A stretch of DNA of 8,511 bases, taken from assembly GCA_002780785.1 (NCBI GenBank), contig PEUE01000050.1, positions 1 to 8,511 of the forward strand. Direction: 5' to 3'. Made by a program: the position numbers and the translations under genes. Each line of letters opens with the position of its first letter. Position 1 is the stretch's first letter. This DNA is from Candidatus Portnoybacteria bacterium CG02_land_8_20_14_3_00_45_8. GTDB lineage: Bacteria; Patescibacteriota; Minisyncoccia; Portnoybacterales; GWB1-42-6. Below the pieces are notes generated by a model. It was not told where the DNA came from, ran no database searches, and saw only the letters and a list, made by a program, of their open reading frames with translations. Of this stretch, positions 1 through 4,034 are shown piece by piece.

Positions 1-302
1 CGGATTTGGCCAGACGCCTCGTCATGCGTTATGGGATGTCCGAAAAGCTCGGCCCGCGAACCTTTGGCGAAACCGAAGACCTTATCTTTTTGGGACGGGA
101 AATTTCCACCGAGAAAAACTACTCCGAAAAAATCGCCCAGGAAATTGATAAAGAGGTACACGATTTTATTGACCGAGCCGCCAAAACCGCTCAAAAAATC
201 CTAATTGAAAGACGGGCGCTACTGAATAAAATCACTGACCGGTTAATTGAAAAAGAAACCATAGAGAAAGAAGAGTTTGAAGAGTTGATAAAAAACGGCT
301 AG
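1..302 (+). CDS. ftsH: ATP-dependent zinc metalloprotease FtsH, C-terminal end (5' partial)
   Basis: This is the last ~100 residues of FtsH, the membrane-anchored AAA+ zinc protease that degrades misfolded or short-lived membrane and cytosolic proteins. The reading frame runs in from the left edge; the codon before the apparent TTG start is GAT, so the segment reads DLARRLVMRYGMSEKLGP, the typical beginning of the C-terminal part of the M41 peptidase domain. It is followed by the family's IFLGREIS, YSEKIAQEIDKEV and IEKETIEKEEFE segments. The TTG at position 6 is an internal Leu codon, not a start. The AAA+ module and the HEXXH zinc site lie outside the window. The gene ends with TAG at 300-302, 29 bases before tRNA-Ile, so read-through into the tRNA is plausible. 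Identification is secure from the conserved C-terminal sequence. Confidence 0.93.
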   Translation, partial: DLARRLVMRYGMSEKLGPRTFGETEDLIFLGREISTEKNYSEKIAQEIDKEVHDFIDRAAKTAQKILIERRALLNKITDRLIEKETIEKEEFEELIKNG

Positions 303-317
303 AGCAGCTCAGCTTGC

Positions 318-420
318 CCCGCCATCTTTTGGGGCGCGTAGCTCAACGGCAGAGCACGAAGCTTATACCTTCGCGGTTCTAGGTTCGAATCCTAGCGCGC
401 CCACCCCAAAAGATGGCGGG
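318..420. repeat. Perfect 17-bp inverted repeat enclosing tRNA-Ile
   Basis: Left arm 318-334 and right arm 404-420 are exact reverse complements (17 of 17), and they bracket the tRNA gene. The left arm overlaps the first three bases of the tRNA (GGG, 332-334), so in a precursor transcript these bases could pair either with the tRNA's own 3' acceptor strand (400-402) or with 404-406. The right arm belongs to a motif (about CCAAgATTTGGCGGGG) that recurs downstream of other tRNA and tRNA-like sequences at 2764 and 2848. Confidence 0.85.
332..403 (+). tRNA. tRNA-Ile, anticodon UAU
   Basis: A complete cloverleaf can be drawn. The acceptor GGGCGCG (332-338) pairs perfectly with 396-402. The D stem is GCTC/GAGC with a 7-nt loop containing GG. 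The anticodon stem CGAAG/CTTCG encloses the loop CTTATAC, with U33 and anticodon TAT at 364-366. The variable loop has 5 nt. The T stem CTAGG/CCTAG carries the TTCGAAT loop. The discriminator is A403 and CCA is not encoded. The anticodon UAU reads AUA directly. Most bacteria instead use a CAU-anticodon tRNA modified to lysidine by TilS, so this isoacceptor is uncommon. It lies just after ftsH and inside a perfect inverted repeat. Confidence 0.93.
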
Positions 421-527
421 ATGAAGTAGAGCGGTCACCCTGAACCAGATTCGCCTACGGCGAAACGATTCAGGATTCGCCATGCACCGAGCTTTGCTTT
501 GACACAGGGCGAATCCTAGCGCGCGCA
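404..527 (+). other. Spacer with tRNA-like fragments, a REP-like palindrome and a duplicated tRNA-Ile 3' end
   Basis: No gene fits here. The left part (about 413-434) resembles the 5' half of the degenerate tRNA copy at 2766-2787: both carry TGGCGGG, then TGA(A/G)G, then TAGAGCG. Next comes a nested palindrome: CCTGAA (439-444) with TTCAGG (469-474), enclosing TTCGCC-TAC-GGCGAA (450-464). A further inverted pair GGATTCGCC (473-481) / GGCGAATCC (508-516) follows. The right end (510-524) repeats 15 bases of the tRNA-Ile T-arm and acceptor (386-400) exactly, then continues GCAC against CCAC. I read this as a decayed tRNA-derived segment carrying a REP-like palindrome; the origin is inference. 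Confidence 0.55.
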
Positions 528-555
528 CTTGATTTTAAGATACCATATAACACAT

Positions 556-870
556 ATGAAAAACTCCAAGCTTATCATCAGCAGCATGCTTCATTCTTTG
601 GGCGTATTGGTTTACATTTTGGCCGTCGCTTTCTTTTTTAACCACGCCAATCAATGGTTTGGCAAAGAAGATAAATTTTTGACGCCTGTGGCCGCGCTGA
701 TGCTATTTGTGCTCTCGGCCGCCGTTACGGGCTCCTTGGTCATGGCCAAACCCGTCCTGCTTTATCTGGACGGACAAAAGTCCGATGCTGTCAAATTCTT
801 TCTCTTGACCTTGGGCTGGCTTTTAATCCTGACTTTATCTGCCTTTTTAGGCCTGTTGTTGTTAAGATAA
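556..870 (+). CDS. Small three-helix membrane protein of unknown function
   Basis: This 104-residue protein has three clear hydrophobic segments: about residues 12-30 (VLVYILAVAFFF), 42-65 (ALMLFVLSAAVTGSLVMA) and 80-103 (a Leu-rich C-terminus ending in LLLLR). A charged loop GKEDK sits between helices 1 and 2, and DGQKSDAVK lies before helix 3. There is no signal peptidase site or catalytic motif, and I do not recognise a named family. I chose the ATG at 556 over the TTG at 529 because the added residues would come from the duplicated tRNA tail. No Shine-Dalgarno sequence precedes it. It ends 14 bases before tRNA-Val(GAC), so the two are probably co-transcribed. It is likely a real gene, given its coherent topology and fit between flanking genes, but nothing supports a specific role. 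Confidence 0.75.
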   Translation: MKNSKLIISSMLHSLGVLVYILAVAFFFNHANQWFGKEDKFLTPVAALMLFVLSAAVTGSLVMAKPVLLYLDGQKSDAVKFFLLTLGWLLILTLSAFLGLLLLR

Positions 871-884
871 AAAAGTAAAAATTC

Positions 885-958
885 GGGTCTATAGCTCAGT
901 TGGCTAGAGCGCTTCCTCGACACGGAAGAGGTCAGTGGTTCGAGTCCACTTAGACCCA
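885..958 (+). tRNA. tRNA-Val, anticodon GAC (unusual C33)
   Basis: The acceptor GGGTCTA (885-891) pairs with TAGACCC (951-957), and the discriminator is A958. The D stem is GCTC/GAGC with loop AGTTGGCTA. The anticodon stem CTTCC (912-916)/GGAAG (924-928) encloses the loop TCGACAC, placing anticodon GAC at 919-921. The T arm is GTGG-TTCGAGT-CCAC. The T arm and variable region closely resemble E. coli tRNA-Val(GAC). The base before the anticodon is C where nearly all elongator tRNAs have U33. CCA is not encoded: the next bases are C959 and then the ATG of the pseudouridine synthase gene. Confidence 0.88.
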
Positions 959-959
959 C

Positions 960-2018
960 ATGAAAAAAAAGATTGTCGCTGGAACCGAAGATATCGGACA
1001 GCGGCTGGACAAATTTTTACTCTCTCGCTTTTCCCAATATTCCCGCGCTTTTTTAAAAGAACAGATAAAGCAAGGGAATATTTTTATTCACCCCGTTAGA
1101 AGTCGGCCGACAAAACCAGATATATATCAACCTAAGCCACAGGCGAAATCGCTGCATAAAACTGGCGCTAAAATAAAACATGAACGGACTTCTGCTGGGG
1201 TAAATGGCGTTATGGTAAAACCATCATACCTCCTACGGGAGGGCGACGAAATTTTATTTATGCTGCCGGACAAACCAGAGAATAAACTTACGCCCAATCC
1301 AGATATTAAACTTAGCGTGATTTACGAAGATAATAATGTTTTAGTAATAGATAAGCCAGCAGGAATCTCTGTTCATCCGCGTATGGACAAAGTCCTACAA
1401 CCCGTGCCAGCCGAGACACAAAATACGCTCGTCAGCGGCCTGATTGCCTACTGCCCGGAACTAGCTAGTGTCGGCGACAATCCCCTAGCCAGGCCGGGCC
1501 TGGTGCACCGCTTAGACAAAGATACTTCTGGCGTGATGATAATTGCTAAAAACCAAGCCGCGTTTACGTGGCTAAAAAATCAATTTCAAAAACGCTTAAC
1601 AGCCAAGAAATATCTAGCTCTGGTTCACGGCCACCTGAAAGAAACCAACGGACAAATAAAATGTTTTCTCAAGCGTTCGCCCGACCCCACCAAACAGCAG
1701 GTAGCCAGTGAAGGCCGCGAGGCCATCAGTGACTATAAAGTGCTTAAAGAATTTAAGGATTATTCGCTCGTTGAAGCCCGGCCGAAAACCGGCCGTTTCC
1801 ACCAAATCCGCGTTCAACTGGCCTACCTTGGCCATCCGGTCGTCGGCGACACAAAATATGGCGGCGGCCGTCAAAAACCAACGAACTTGACTCGTCAATT
1901 TCTGCACGCAGTAGAGCTTGAAATTACCTTACCGGACGGCCAAAAACGCTTGTTTGCCAGCCCCCTGCCTGCCGATTTGAACAAGGTCATAGAAGCCCTT
2001 GAAAAAATCCTGAATTAA
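960..2018 (+). CDS. rluD: RluA-family 23S rRNA pseudouridine synthase (RluD-like) with an insert in the S4 domain
   Basis: This enzyme isomerises specific uridines in rRNA (RluD and RluC act on 23S rRNA) to pseudouridine. The 352-residue protein has an N-terminal S4 RNA-binding domain (QRLDKFL at about 14-20, SRAFLKEQIKQGNIFI at about 28-43, resuming with NGVMVKPSYLLREGDEI at about 82-98). The catalytic domain follows, with VLVIDKPAG, the signature HRLDKDTSG (catalytic Asp at about 186), and the C-terminal GRFHQIRVQLAYLGHPVVGD. Residues about 44-81 are a Lys/Arg/Pro-rich insert that splits the S4 domain; without it the length and spacing match the family. The ATG at 960 is chosen because the family sequence begins directly after it. 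That start lies one base after tRNA-Val, so the mRNA must be either co-transcribed with the tRNA or made virtually leaderless by tRNA 3' processing. The exact target uridine, and RluD versus RluC, cannot be decided from sequence. Confidence 0.93.
   Translation: MKKKIVAGTEDIGQRLDKFLLSRFSQYSRAFLKEQIKQGNIFIHPVRSRPTKPDIYQPKPQAKSLHKTGAKIKHERTSAGVNGVMVKPSYLLREGDEILFMLPDKPENKLTPNPDIKLSVIYEDNNVLVIDKPAGISVHPRMDKVLQPVPAETQNTLVSGLIAYCPELASVGDNPLARPGLVHRLDKDTSGVMIIAKNQAAFTWLKNQFQKRLTAKKYLALVHGHLKETNGQIKCFLKRSPDPTKQQVASEGREAISDYKVLKEFKDYSLVEARPKTGRFHQIRVQLAYLGHPVVGDTKYGGGRQKPTNLTRQFLHAVELEITLPDGQKRLFASPLPADLNKVIEALEKILN
1089..1202 (+). repeat. In-frame 38-codon palindromic-ended insert within the S4 domain
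   Basis: This segment interrupts the S4 domain exactly between GNIFI and NGVMVKPS. Its ends are imperfect inverted repeats: bases 1091-1106 can pair with 1185-1200, with CCCC/GGGG, then two G-U pairs around one mismatch, then AGAAGTC/GACTTCT. The reading frame stays open. The encoded residues (starting HPVRSRPTKP and ending ERTSAGV) are basic and Pro-rich, unlike S4 sequence. The size (about 110-117 bp), the inverted ends and the in-frame insertion resemble the Rickettsia palindromic elements. No second copy is visible in this window, so mobility is inferred. Confidence 0.6.
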
Positions 2019-2031
2019 TGCTAACATCTAT

Positions 2032-2053
2032 TTGTGTAAAAATTGTGTAAAAA
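2032..2053 (+). repeat. Two tandem copies of an 11-bp unit upstream of rplS
   Basis: TTGTGTAAAAA occurs twice head to tail (2032-2042 and 2043-2053) in the short gap between the pseudouridine synthase gene and rplS. TTGTGT could act as a weak -35 element, but no good -10 at the right distance is visible, so a promoter is not claimed. Confidence 0.6.
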
Positions 2054-2062
2054 TTCTTAATT

Positions 2063-2067
2063 AGAGG
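2063..2067 (+). promoter_or_regulatory. Shine-Dalgarno site of rplS
   Basis: AGAGG lies 10 bases before the ATG at 2078. It selects that ATG over the TTG at 2072, which is too close. It is one of the few plausible Shine-Dalgarno sites in the window; most other starts lack one. Confidence 0.55.
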
Positions 2068-2077
2068 ATTATTGTTT

Positions 2078-2461
2078 ATGAAAATCATTCAAGACCAGCT
2101 CAAAAAAGTGCCCGAAATTAAACCCGGACAAACCATCCGAGTATATCAACGCATCAAGGAAGGCAACAAAGAAAGAATTCAGCTCTTTGAAGGATTGGTT
2201 ATCGCCACCAAGCACGGCCGCGGGCTCAACGGCACTTTTACCGTCCGCAAGATTTCCGAAGGCGTAGGCGTGGAAAGAGTTTATCCGCTGCACTCCCCCA
2301 CTATTGATAAAATAGAAATCCTAAAAACTTCCAAAGTTAGACGGGCCAAGCTATACTATATGCGCGGACGCTTCGGCAAACAGGCACGAATGAAACGCCA
2401 AAAAGTGTTTATTCCCGAAACTAAAACTGCGGCCGAAGAGCCAACAACGGCCAATGAGTAG
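2078..2461 (+). CDS. rplS: 50S ribosomal protein bL19
   Basis: bL19 sits at the interface of the two ribosomal subunits and is a structural part of the 50S particle. The 127-residue product shows the family order: an N-terminal helix (IIQDQLKKVPEIKPG), the conserved TIRVYQRIKEGNKERIQLFEG segment, FTVRKISEGVGVERVYPLHSP, and the C-terminal KVRRAKLYYMRGRFGKQARMK block. A short acidic, Thr/Ala-rich tail (about the last 18 residues) extends beyond the usual ~115-residue length. The ATG at 2078 is supported by AGAGG upstream and by homology starting at MKIIQ. The gene is 59 bases after the pseudouridine synthase gene and 15 bases before tRNA-Leu, forming a compact translation-related cluster. In many bacteria rplS sits instead with trmD, rimM and rpsP; none of these is present here. 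Confidence 0.97.
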   Translation: MKIIQDQLKKVPEIKPGQTIRVYQRIKEGNKERIQLFEGLVIATKHGRGLNGTFTVRKISEGVGVERVYPLHSPTIDKIEILKTSKVRRAKLYYMRGRFGKQARMKRQKVFIPETKTAAEEPTTANE

Positions 2462-2476
2462 TCCTAGTTTCTCCTT

Positions 2477-2560
2477 GCCCAGGTGGCGGAACGGCAGACG
2501 CGCTACTTTGAGGTGGTAGTGGGGCAACCCATGGGGGTTCAAATCCCCCCCTGGGCACCA
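2477..2560 (+). tRNA. tRNA-Leu, anticodon GAG
   Basis: This is a class II tRNA with a long variable arm. The acceptor GCCCAGG (2477-2483) pairs with CCTGGGC (2550-2556), followed by discriminator A2557 and an encoded CCA (2558-2560). The anticodon stem CTACT/GGTAG encloses TTGAGGT with anticodon GAG at 2510-2512. The variable arm TGGG-GCAA-CCCA forms a stable hairpin. The T arm is GGGGG-TTCAAAT-CCCCC. Unlike its neighbours, this gene encodes its 3' CCA. It follows rplS by 15 bases. Confidence 0.95.
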
Positions 2561-2573
2561 ATACAGAACTCAA

Positions 2574-2590
2574 CGGCTCTTTCAAAGCCG
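2574..2590 (+). terminator. Weak hairpin after tRNA-Leu, possible terminator
   Basis: CGGCT (2574-2578) and AGCCG (2586-2590) can form a short stem 13 bases after tRNA-Leu. The following bases (CTGATTTCT) are only weakly T-rich. A promoter lies downstream, so a transcript end here would make sense, but the hairpin is short. Confidence 0.25.
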
Positions 2591-2636
2591 CTGATTTCTC
2601 CGTCCTTGCGGCGAGACGAGGCGCGCATCATTTGTT

Positions 2637-2664
2637 TTGGAAATAGGTGCGAGCTTGGTACAAT
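2637..2664 (+). promoter_or_regulatory. Sigma70-type promoter for the tRNA-Val(UAC) cluster
   Basis: TTGGAA (2637-2642) and TACAAT (2659-2664) are separated by 16 bases, matching the -35/-10 consensus in 4 and 5 of 6 positions. The expected start site is at about 2671, eight bases before tRNA-Val(UAC). It probably drives this tRNA and the tRNA-like array behind it. Confidence 0.6.
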
Positions 2665-2678
2665 AAAGACACCAGCGG

Positions 2679-2752
2679 GGGCGCTTAGCTCAGTTGGTTA
2701 GAGCGTCGCATTTACACTGCGAAGGTCTGAGGTTCGAGCCCTCAAGCGCCCA
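2679..2752 (+). tRNA. tRNA-Val, anticodon UAC
   Basis: The acceptor GGGCGCT (2679-2685) pairs with AGCGCCC (2745-2751), and the discriminator is A2752. The D stem is GCTC/GAGC. The anticodon stem TCGCA/TGCGA encloses TTTACAC with anticodon TAC at 2713-2715. The T stem TGAGG/CCTCA carries TTCGAGC. CCA is not encoded. Together with the GAC isoacceptor at 885 it covers the valine codons. It appears to be the parent of the degenerate copy that follows. Confidence 0.95.
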
Positions 2753-2763
2753 CTCGATTAAAA

Positions 2764-2834
2764 ATTTGGCGGGGTGAGGTTAGAGCGACTCGCTTACACC
2801 GAGTAGGTCTCCTGTTCGAATCCTCAAGCGCCCA
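2764..2834 (+). pseudogene. Degenerate tRNA-Val(UAC)-like copy
   Basis: The 3' end (TCAAGCGCCCACT) is identical to that of the preceding tRNA-Val. The anticodon arm is still perfectly paired (ACTCG 2788-2792 / CGAGT 2800-2804) around CTTACAC with anticodon TAC, although the stem sequence differs from the parent. The 5' half of the D stem is missing, the T stem (TCCTG against CCTCA) keeps only two of five pairs, and the acceptor 5' strand is replaced by TTGGCGGGG, which pairs over about four bases at best. It is very unlikely to give a functional tRNA. A scanning program may report it with a low score or miss it. Confidence 0.65.
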
Positions 2835-2847
2835 CTAGAGACCCAAG

Positions 2848-2922
2848 ATTTGGCGGGGCAAGCCGAGTAAGCCATAGGGCCTTCCTGAGCGAAGTCGAAG
2901 GATTCAATCCCTACATTGCCCA
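2848..2922 (+). pseudogene. Second degenerate tRNA-like sequence, anticodon region replaced by a REP-like palindrome
   Basis: It starts with the same ATTTGGCGGGG motif as the previous copy, 84 bases downstream. GGGCAA (2856-2861) pairs with TTGCCC (2916-2921), giving an acceptor-like stem. AGCC...AGCC resembles a broken D arm, and GGATTCAATCC resembles a T arm. Where the anticodon arm should be lies the palindromic repeat at 2880-2901. The layout vaguely recalls a tRNA-Gln, but identity is not certain. It is non-functional as a standard tRNA. Confidence 0.45.
2880..2901. repeat. REP-like intergenic palindrome
   Basis: CCTTC (2880-2884) and GAAGG (2897-2901) flank CTGAGCGAAGTC. The word CCTGAGCGAAGTCGAAGG is a short repeat I recall as common between genes in many environmental bacterial genomes; that is from memory. 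Here it sits inside a tRNA-like sequence. Confidence 0.5.
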
Positions 2923-2980
2923 CTAGCATTAAATTACTTTTTACTGTTTATTGTTATTTGTTGACTGTTAATTGATTTTC

Positions 2981-3053
2981 GCCGGAGTAGCCAACTTGGT
3001 GACGGCGCGTGTCTGAAAAACACGAGATCGCAGTTCGATTCTGCGCTCCGGCA
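2981..3053 (+). tRNA. tRNA-Phe, anticodon GAA
   Basis: The acceptor GCCGGAG (2981-2987) pairs with CTCCGGC (3046-3052), and the discriminator is A3053. The D arm has a short GCC/GGC stem. The anticodon stem CGTGT (3008-3012)/ACACG (3020-3024) encloses CTGAAAA with anticodon GAA at 3015-3017. The T arm is GCAG-TTCGATT-CTGC. CCA is not encoded. The 50 bases upstream (about 2930-2980) are strongly AT-rich, with near-repeats such as ACTGTTTA and ACTGTTAA, but no convincing promoter hexamers. Confidence 0.93.
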
Positions 3054-3074
3054 CTCTTTATGCTATGCAGCACA

Positions 3075-3104
3075 TTGACAAAATCCGAACTGGGCTGATA
3101 TTAT
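3075..3104 (+). promoter_or_regulatory. Strong sigma70-type promoter implying a leaderless mRNA
   Basis: TTGACA (3075-3080, 6/6 consensus) and TATTAT (3099-3104, 5/6) are separated by 18 bases. The predicted transcription start, about 7 bases after the -10, falls at about 3111, only one or two bases before the ATG at 3113. No Shine-Dalgarno sequence is present, so translation would begin at the very 5' end of the mRNA. Confidence 0.65.
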
Positions 3105-3112
3105 AAAATAAT

Positions 3113-3793
3113 ATGGCTACCAGTTCGAATAAAGGACTAAAACTGAGAATTATCTCGCTAAGAAAACGAGGCAAAACCCATGGAGAGATAAGAGAAATTT
3201 ATAATGTCCCAAAGGGGACTCTTTCAGCTTGGCTAAAAAATATAAAAATATCCACCGAGGCGAAAAGGAAAATACAGCAACAAACATACAAACGATGGAA
3301 AAATGCCAATGAAATTTTTATTAAAAGAAGAGTTCAGGAGGCCTGGGAAAAAAGAACACGAATTCAAAACAAATCCCAACGAGAAATAAAAAAAGTTTCA
3401 TTGAACGACCTCAAGCTCATTGGCGCTGCGCTATATTGGGCAGAAGGTAATCAAAAATACAAAAATCAACTGCGATTCAGTAACTCAAACCCTGAAATTA
3501 TCAAAATAATAATGGAGTTTTTTCGAAGGGTTTGTGAAATCAGCAACGAAAAAATAAAGGGAAGAGCGCATACCTATCCGGACACAAATTATAATAAAAC
3601 ACTTAATTTTTGGACGAAATTAACGAAATTACCCAAGAAAAATTTCTATAAACCGCAAATTCAAATCAGCAAGGCCAGCAAAAGAAAAAGAAATATATTG
3701 CCCTATGGGACTCTACATTTAAATGCGGGTAACACAGAATCAATGTGTAAGGTCAGAGGATGGATTCAGGGCATTGCAAATAAATCTTGCTGA
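3113..3793 (+). CDS. HTH protein with a possible LAGLIDADG-like C-terminal domain
   Basis: This 226-residue basic protein has no assigned function. Residues about 8-45 fit a resolvase-type helix-turn-helix (LRIISLRKRGKTHGEI, then YNVPKGTLSAWLKNI), where a recognition helix follows VPKGT. A Lys/Arg-rich linker (about 50-95) leads to a C-terminal domain that starts LKLIGAALYWAEGN (about 101-113), continues RFSNSNPEIIKIIMEFFRRV, and ends with GTLHLNAGNTE and KVRGWIQGI. The GAALYWAEG helix and the following strand-helix pattern resemble LAGLIDADG homing-endonuclease folds, but the acidic residue pattern is not classical, so nuclease activity is speculative. The gene stands alone between tRNA-Phe and tRNA-Gly, has its own promoter and is visibly more AT-rich (Lys/Asn/Ile codons) than its neighbours, suggesting acquisition. 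It could equally be a transcription regulator. Confidence 0.8.
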   Translation: MATSSNKGLKLRIISLRKRGKTHGEIREIYNVPKGTLSAWLKNIKISTEAKRKIQQQTYKRWKNANEIFIKRRVQEAWEKRTRIQNKSQREIKKVSLNDLKLIGAALYWAEGNQKYKNQLRFSNSNPEIIKIIMEFFRRVCEISNEKIKGRAHTYPDTNYNKTLNFWTKLTKLPKKNFYKPQIQISKASKRKRNILPYGTLHLNAGNTESMCKVRGWIQGIANKSC

Positions 3794-3797
3794 ATGT

Positions 3798-3869
3798 GCG
3801 GGCGTAGTATAGCGGCTATTATGCGACCTTGCCAAGGTCGAGACGGCAGTTCGATTCTGCTCGCCCGCT
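3798..3869 (+). tRNA. tRNA-Gly, anticodon GCC
   Basis: The acceptor GCGGGCG (3798-3804) pairs with CGCCCGC (3862-3868), and the discriminator is T3869, as expected for bacterial tRNA-Gly. The anticodon stem CGACC (3824-3828)/GGTCG (3836-3840) encloses TTGCCAA with anticodon GCC at 3831-3833. The T arm is GGCAG-TTCGATT-CTGCT with one G-U pair. CCA is not encoded. It starts 4 bases after the stop codon of the HTH gene, so it may depend on that gene's promoter. Confidence 0.94.
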
Positions 3870-3982
3870 CCGCGTAAAATGTCTCGCGTTGCTCGCCACC
3901 ACGCGGCACGCCGCAAAGAATCAAAAAGCAATTCTCGCCCCGTTATCCCGCCTTGGCGGGATTTTGCGGGGTCGCCCGCTCC
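3870..3982. other. Spacer with duplicated tRNA-Gly tail and hairpin
   Basis: No gene is visible here. The last bases of tRNA-Gly plus two more (TCGCCCGCTCC, 3861-3871) recur exactly at 3972-3982, 111 bases downstream. Between them lies a GC-rich stretch with GCGTTGCTCGC (3886-3896), which nearly matches 7607-7617, and a perfect hairpin ATCCCGCC-TT-GGCGGGAT (3945-3962) enclosed by CCCC/GGGG (3938-3941/3968-3971). It has the same layout as the spacer after tRNA-Ile: tRNA, palindrome, repeated tRNA end. Confidence 0.55.
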
Positions 3983-3995
3983 ATTTTCTCCAAAA

Positions 3996-4023
3996 CAAAA
4001 ACCCCTCACGGGGATTTTTGTTT
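3996..4023. terminator. Bidirectional Rho-independent terminator
   Basis: CAAAAACCCC (3996-4005), loop TCAC and GGGG-A-TTTTTG (4010-4020) form a stem with one bulged A. On the + strand it is followed by a T-rich run (TTTTTGTTT), serving the tRNA-Gly side. On the - strand the complement is followed by TTTTTGTTTT, serving hup, which ends at 4035. It lies exactly between convergent transcripts. Confidence 0.85.
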
Positions 4024-4034
4024 ATCTAACTTTT

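Noticed and set aside
499..527. TTGACA at 499-504 as a -35 element for the membrane-protein gene
   Set aside because: At 16-18 bases downstream there is only GC-rich tRNA-tail sequence and no -10 element.
762..959. Open frame on the - strand with GLEPLTSS and RKRSSQLSYRPE
   Set aside because: It is the antisense of tRNA-Val(GAC) joined to antisense of the membrane-protein gene. Such tRNA-antisense peptides are frequent annotation artefacts.
1614..1907. - strand open frame inside the pseudouridine synthase gene
   Set aside because: It is a shadow of a well-supported + strand gene that contains the catalytic motif at about 1506-1532.
2483..2701. Open frame on the + strand covering tRNA-Leu, the spacer and the start of tRNA-Val
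   Set aside because: It translates tRNA-Leu directly, crosses a promoter and has no protein-like features.
2764..2922. CRISPR array suggested by the repeated ATTTGGCGGGG motif at an 84-base interval
   Set aside because: There are only two or three imperfect copies, no uniform spacers and no cas genes; the units are tRNA-like.
3740..4009. Open frame on the - strand with QNRTAVSTLARSHNSRYTTPA
   Set aside because: It is antisense to tRNA-Gly and to the bidirectional terminator region.
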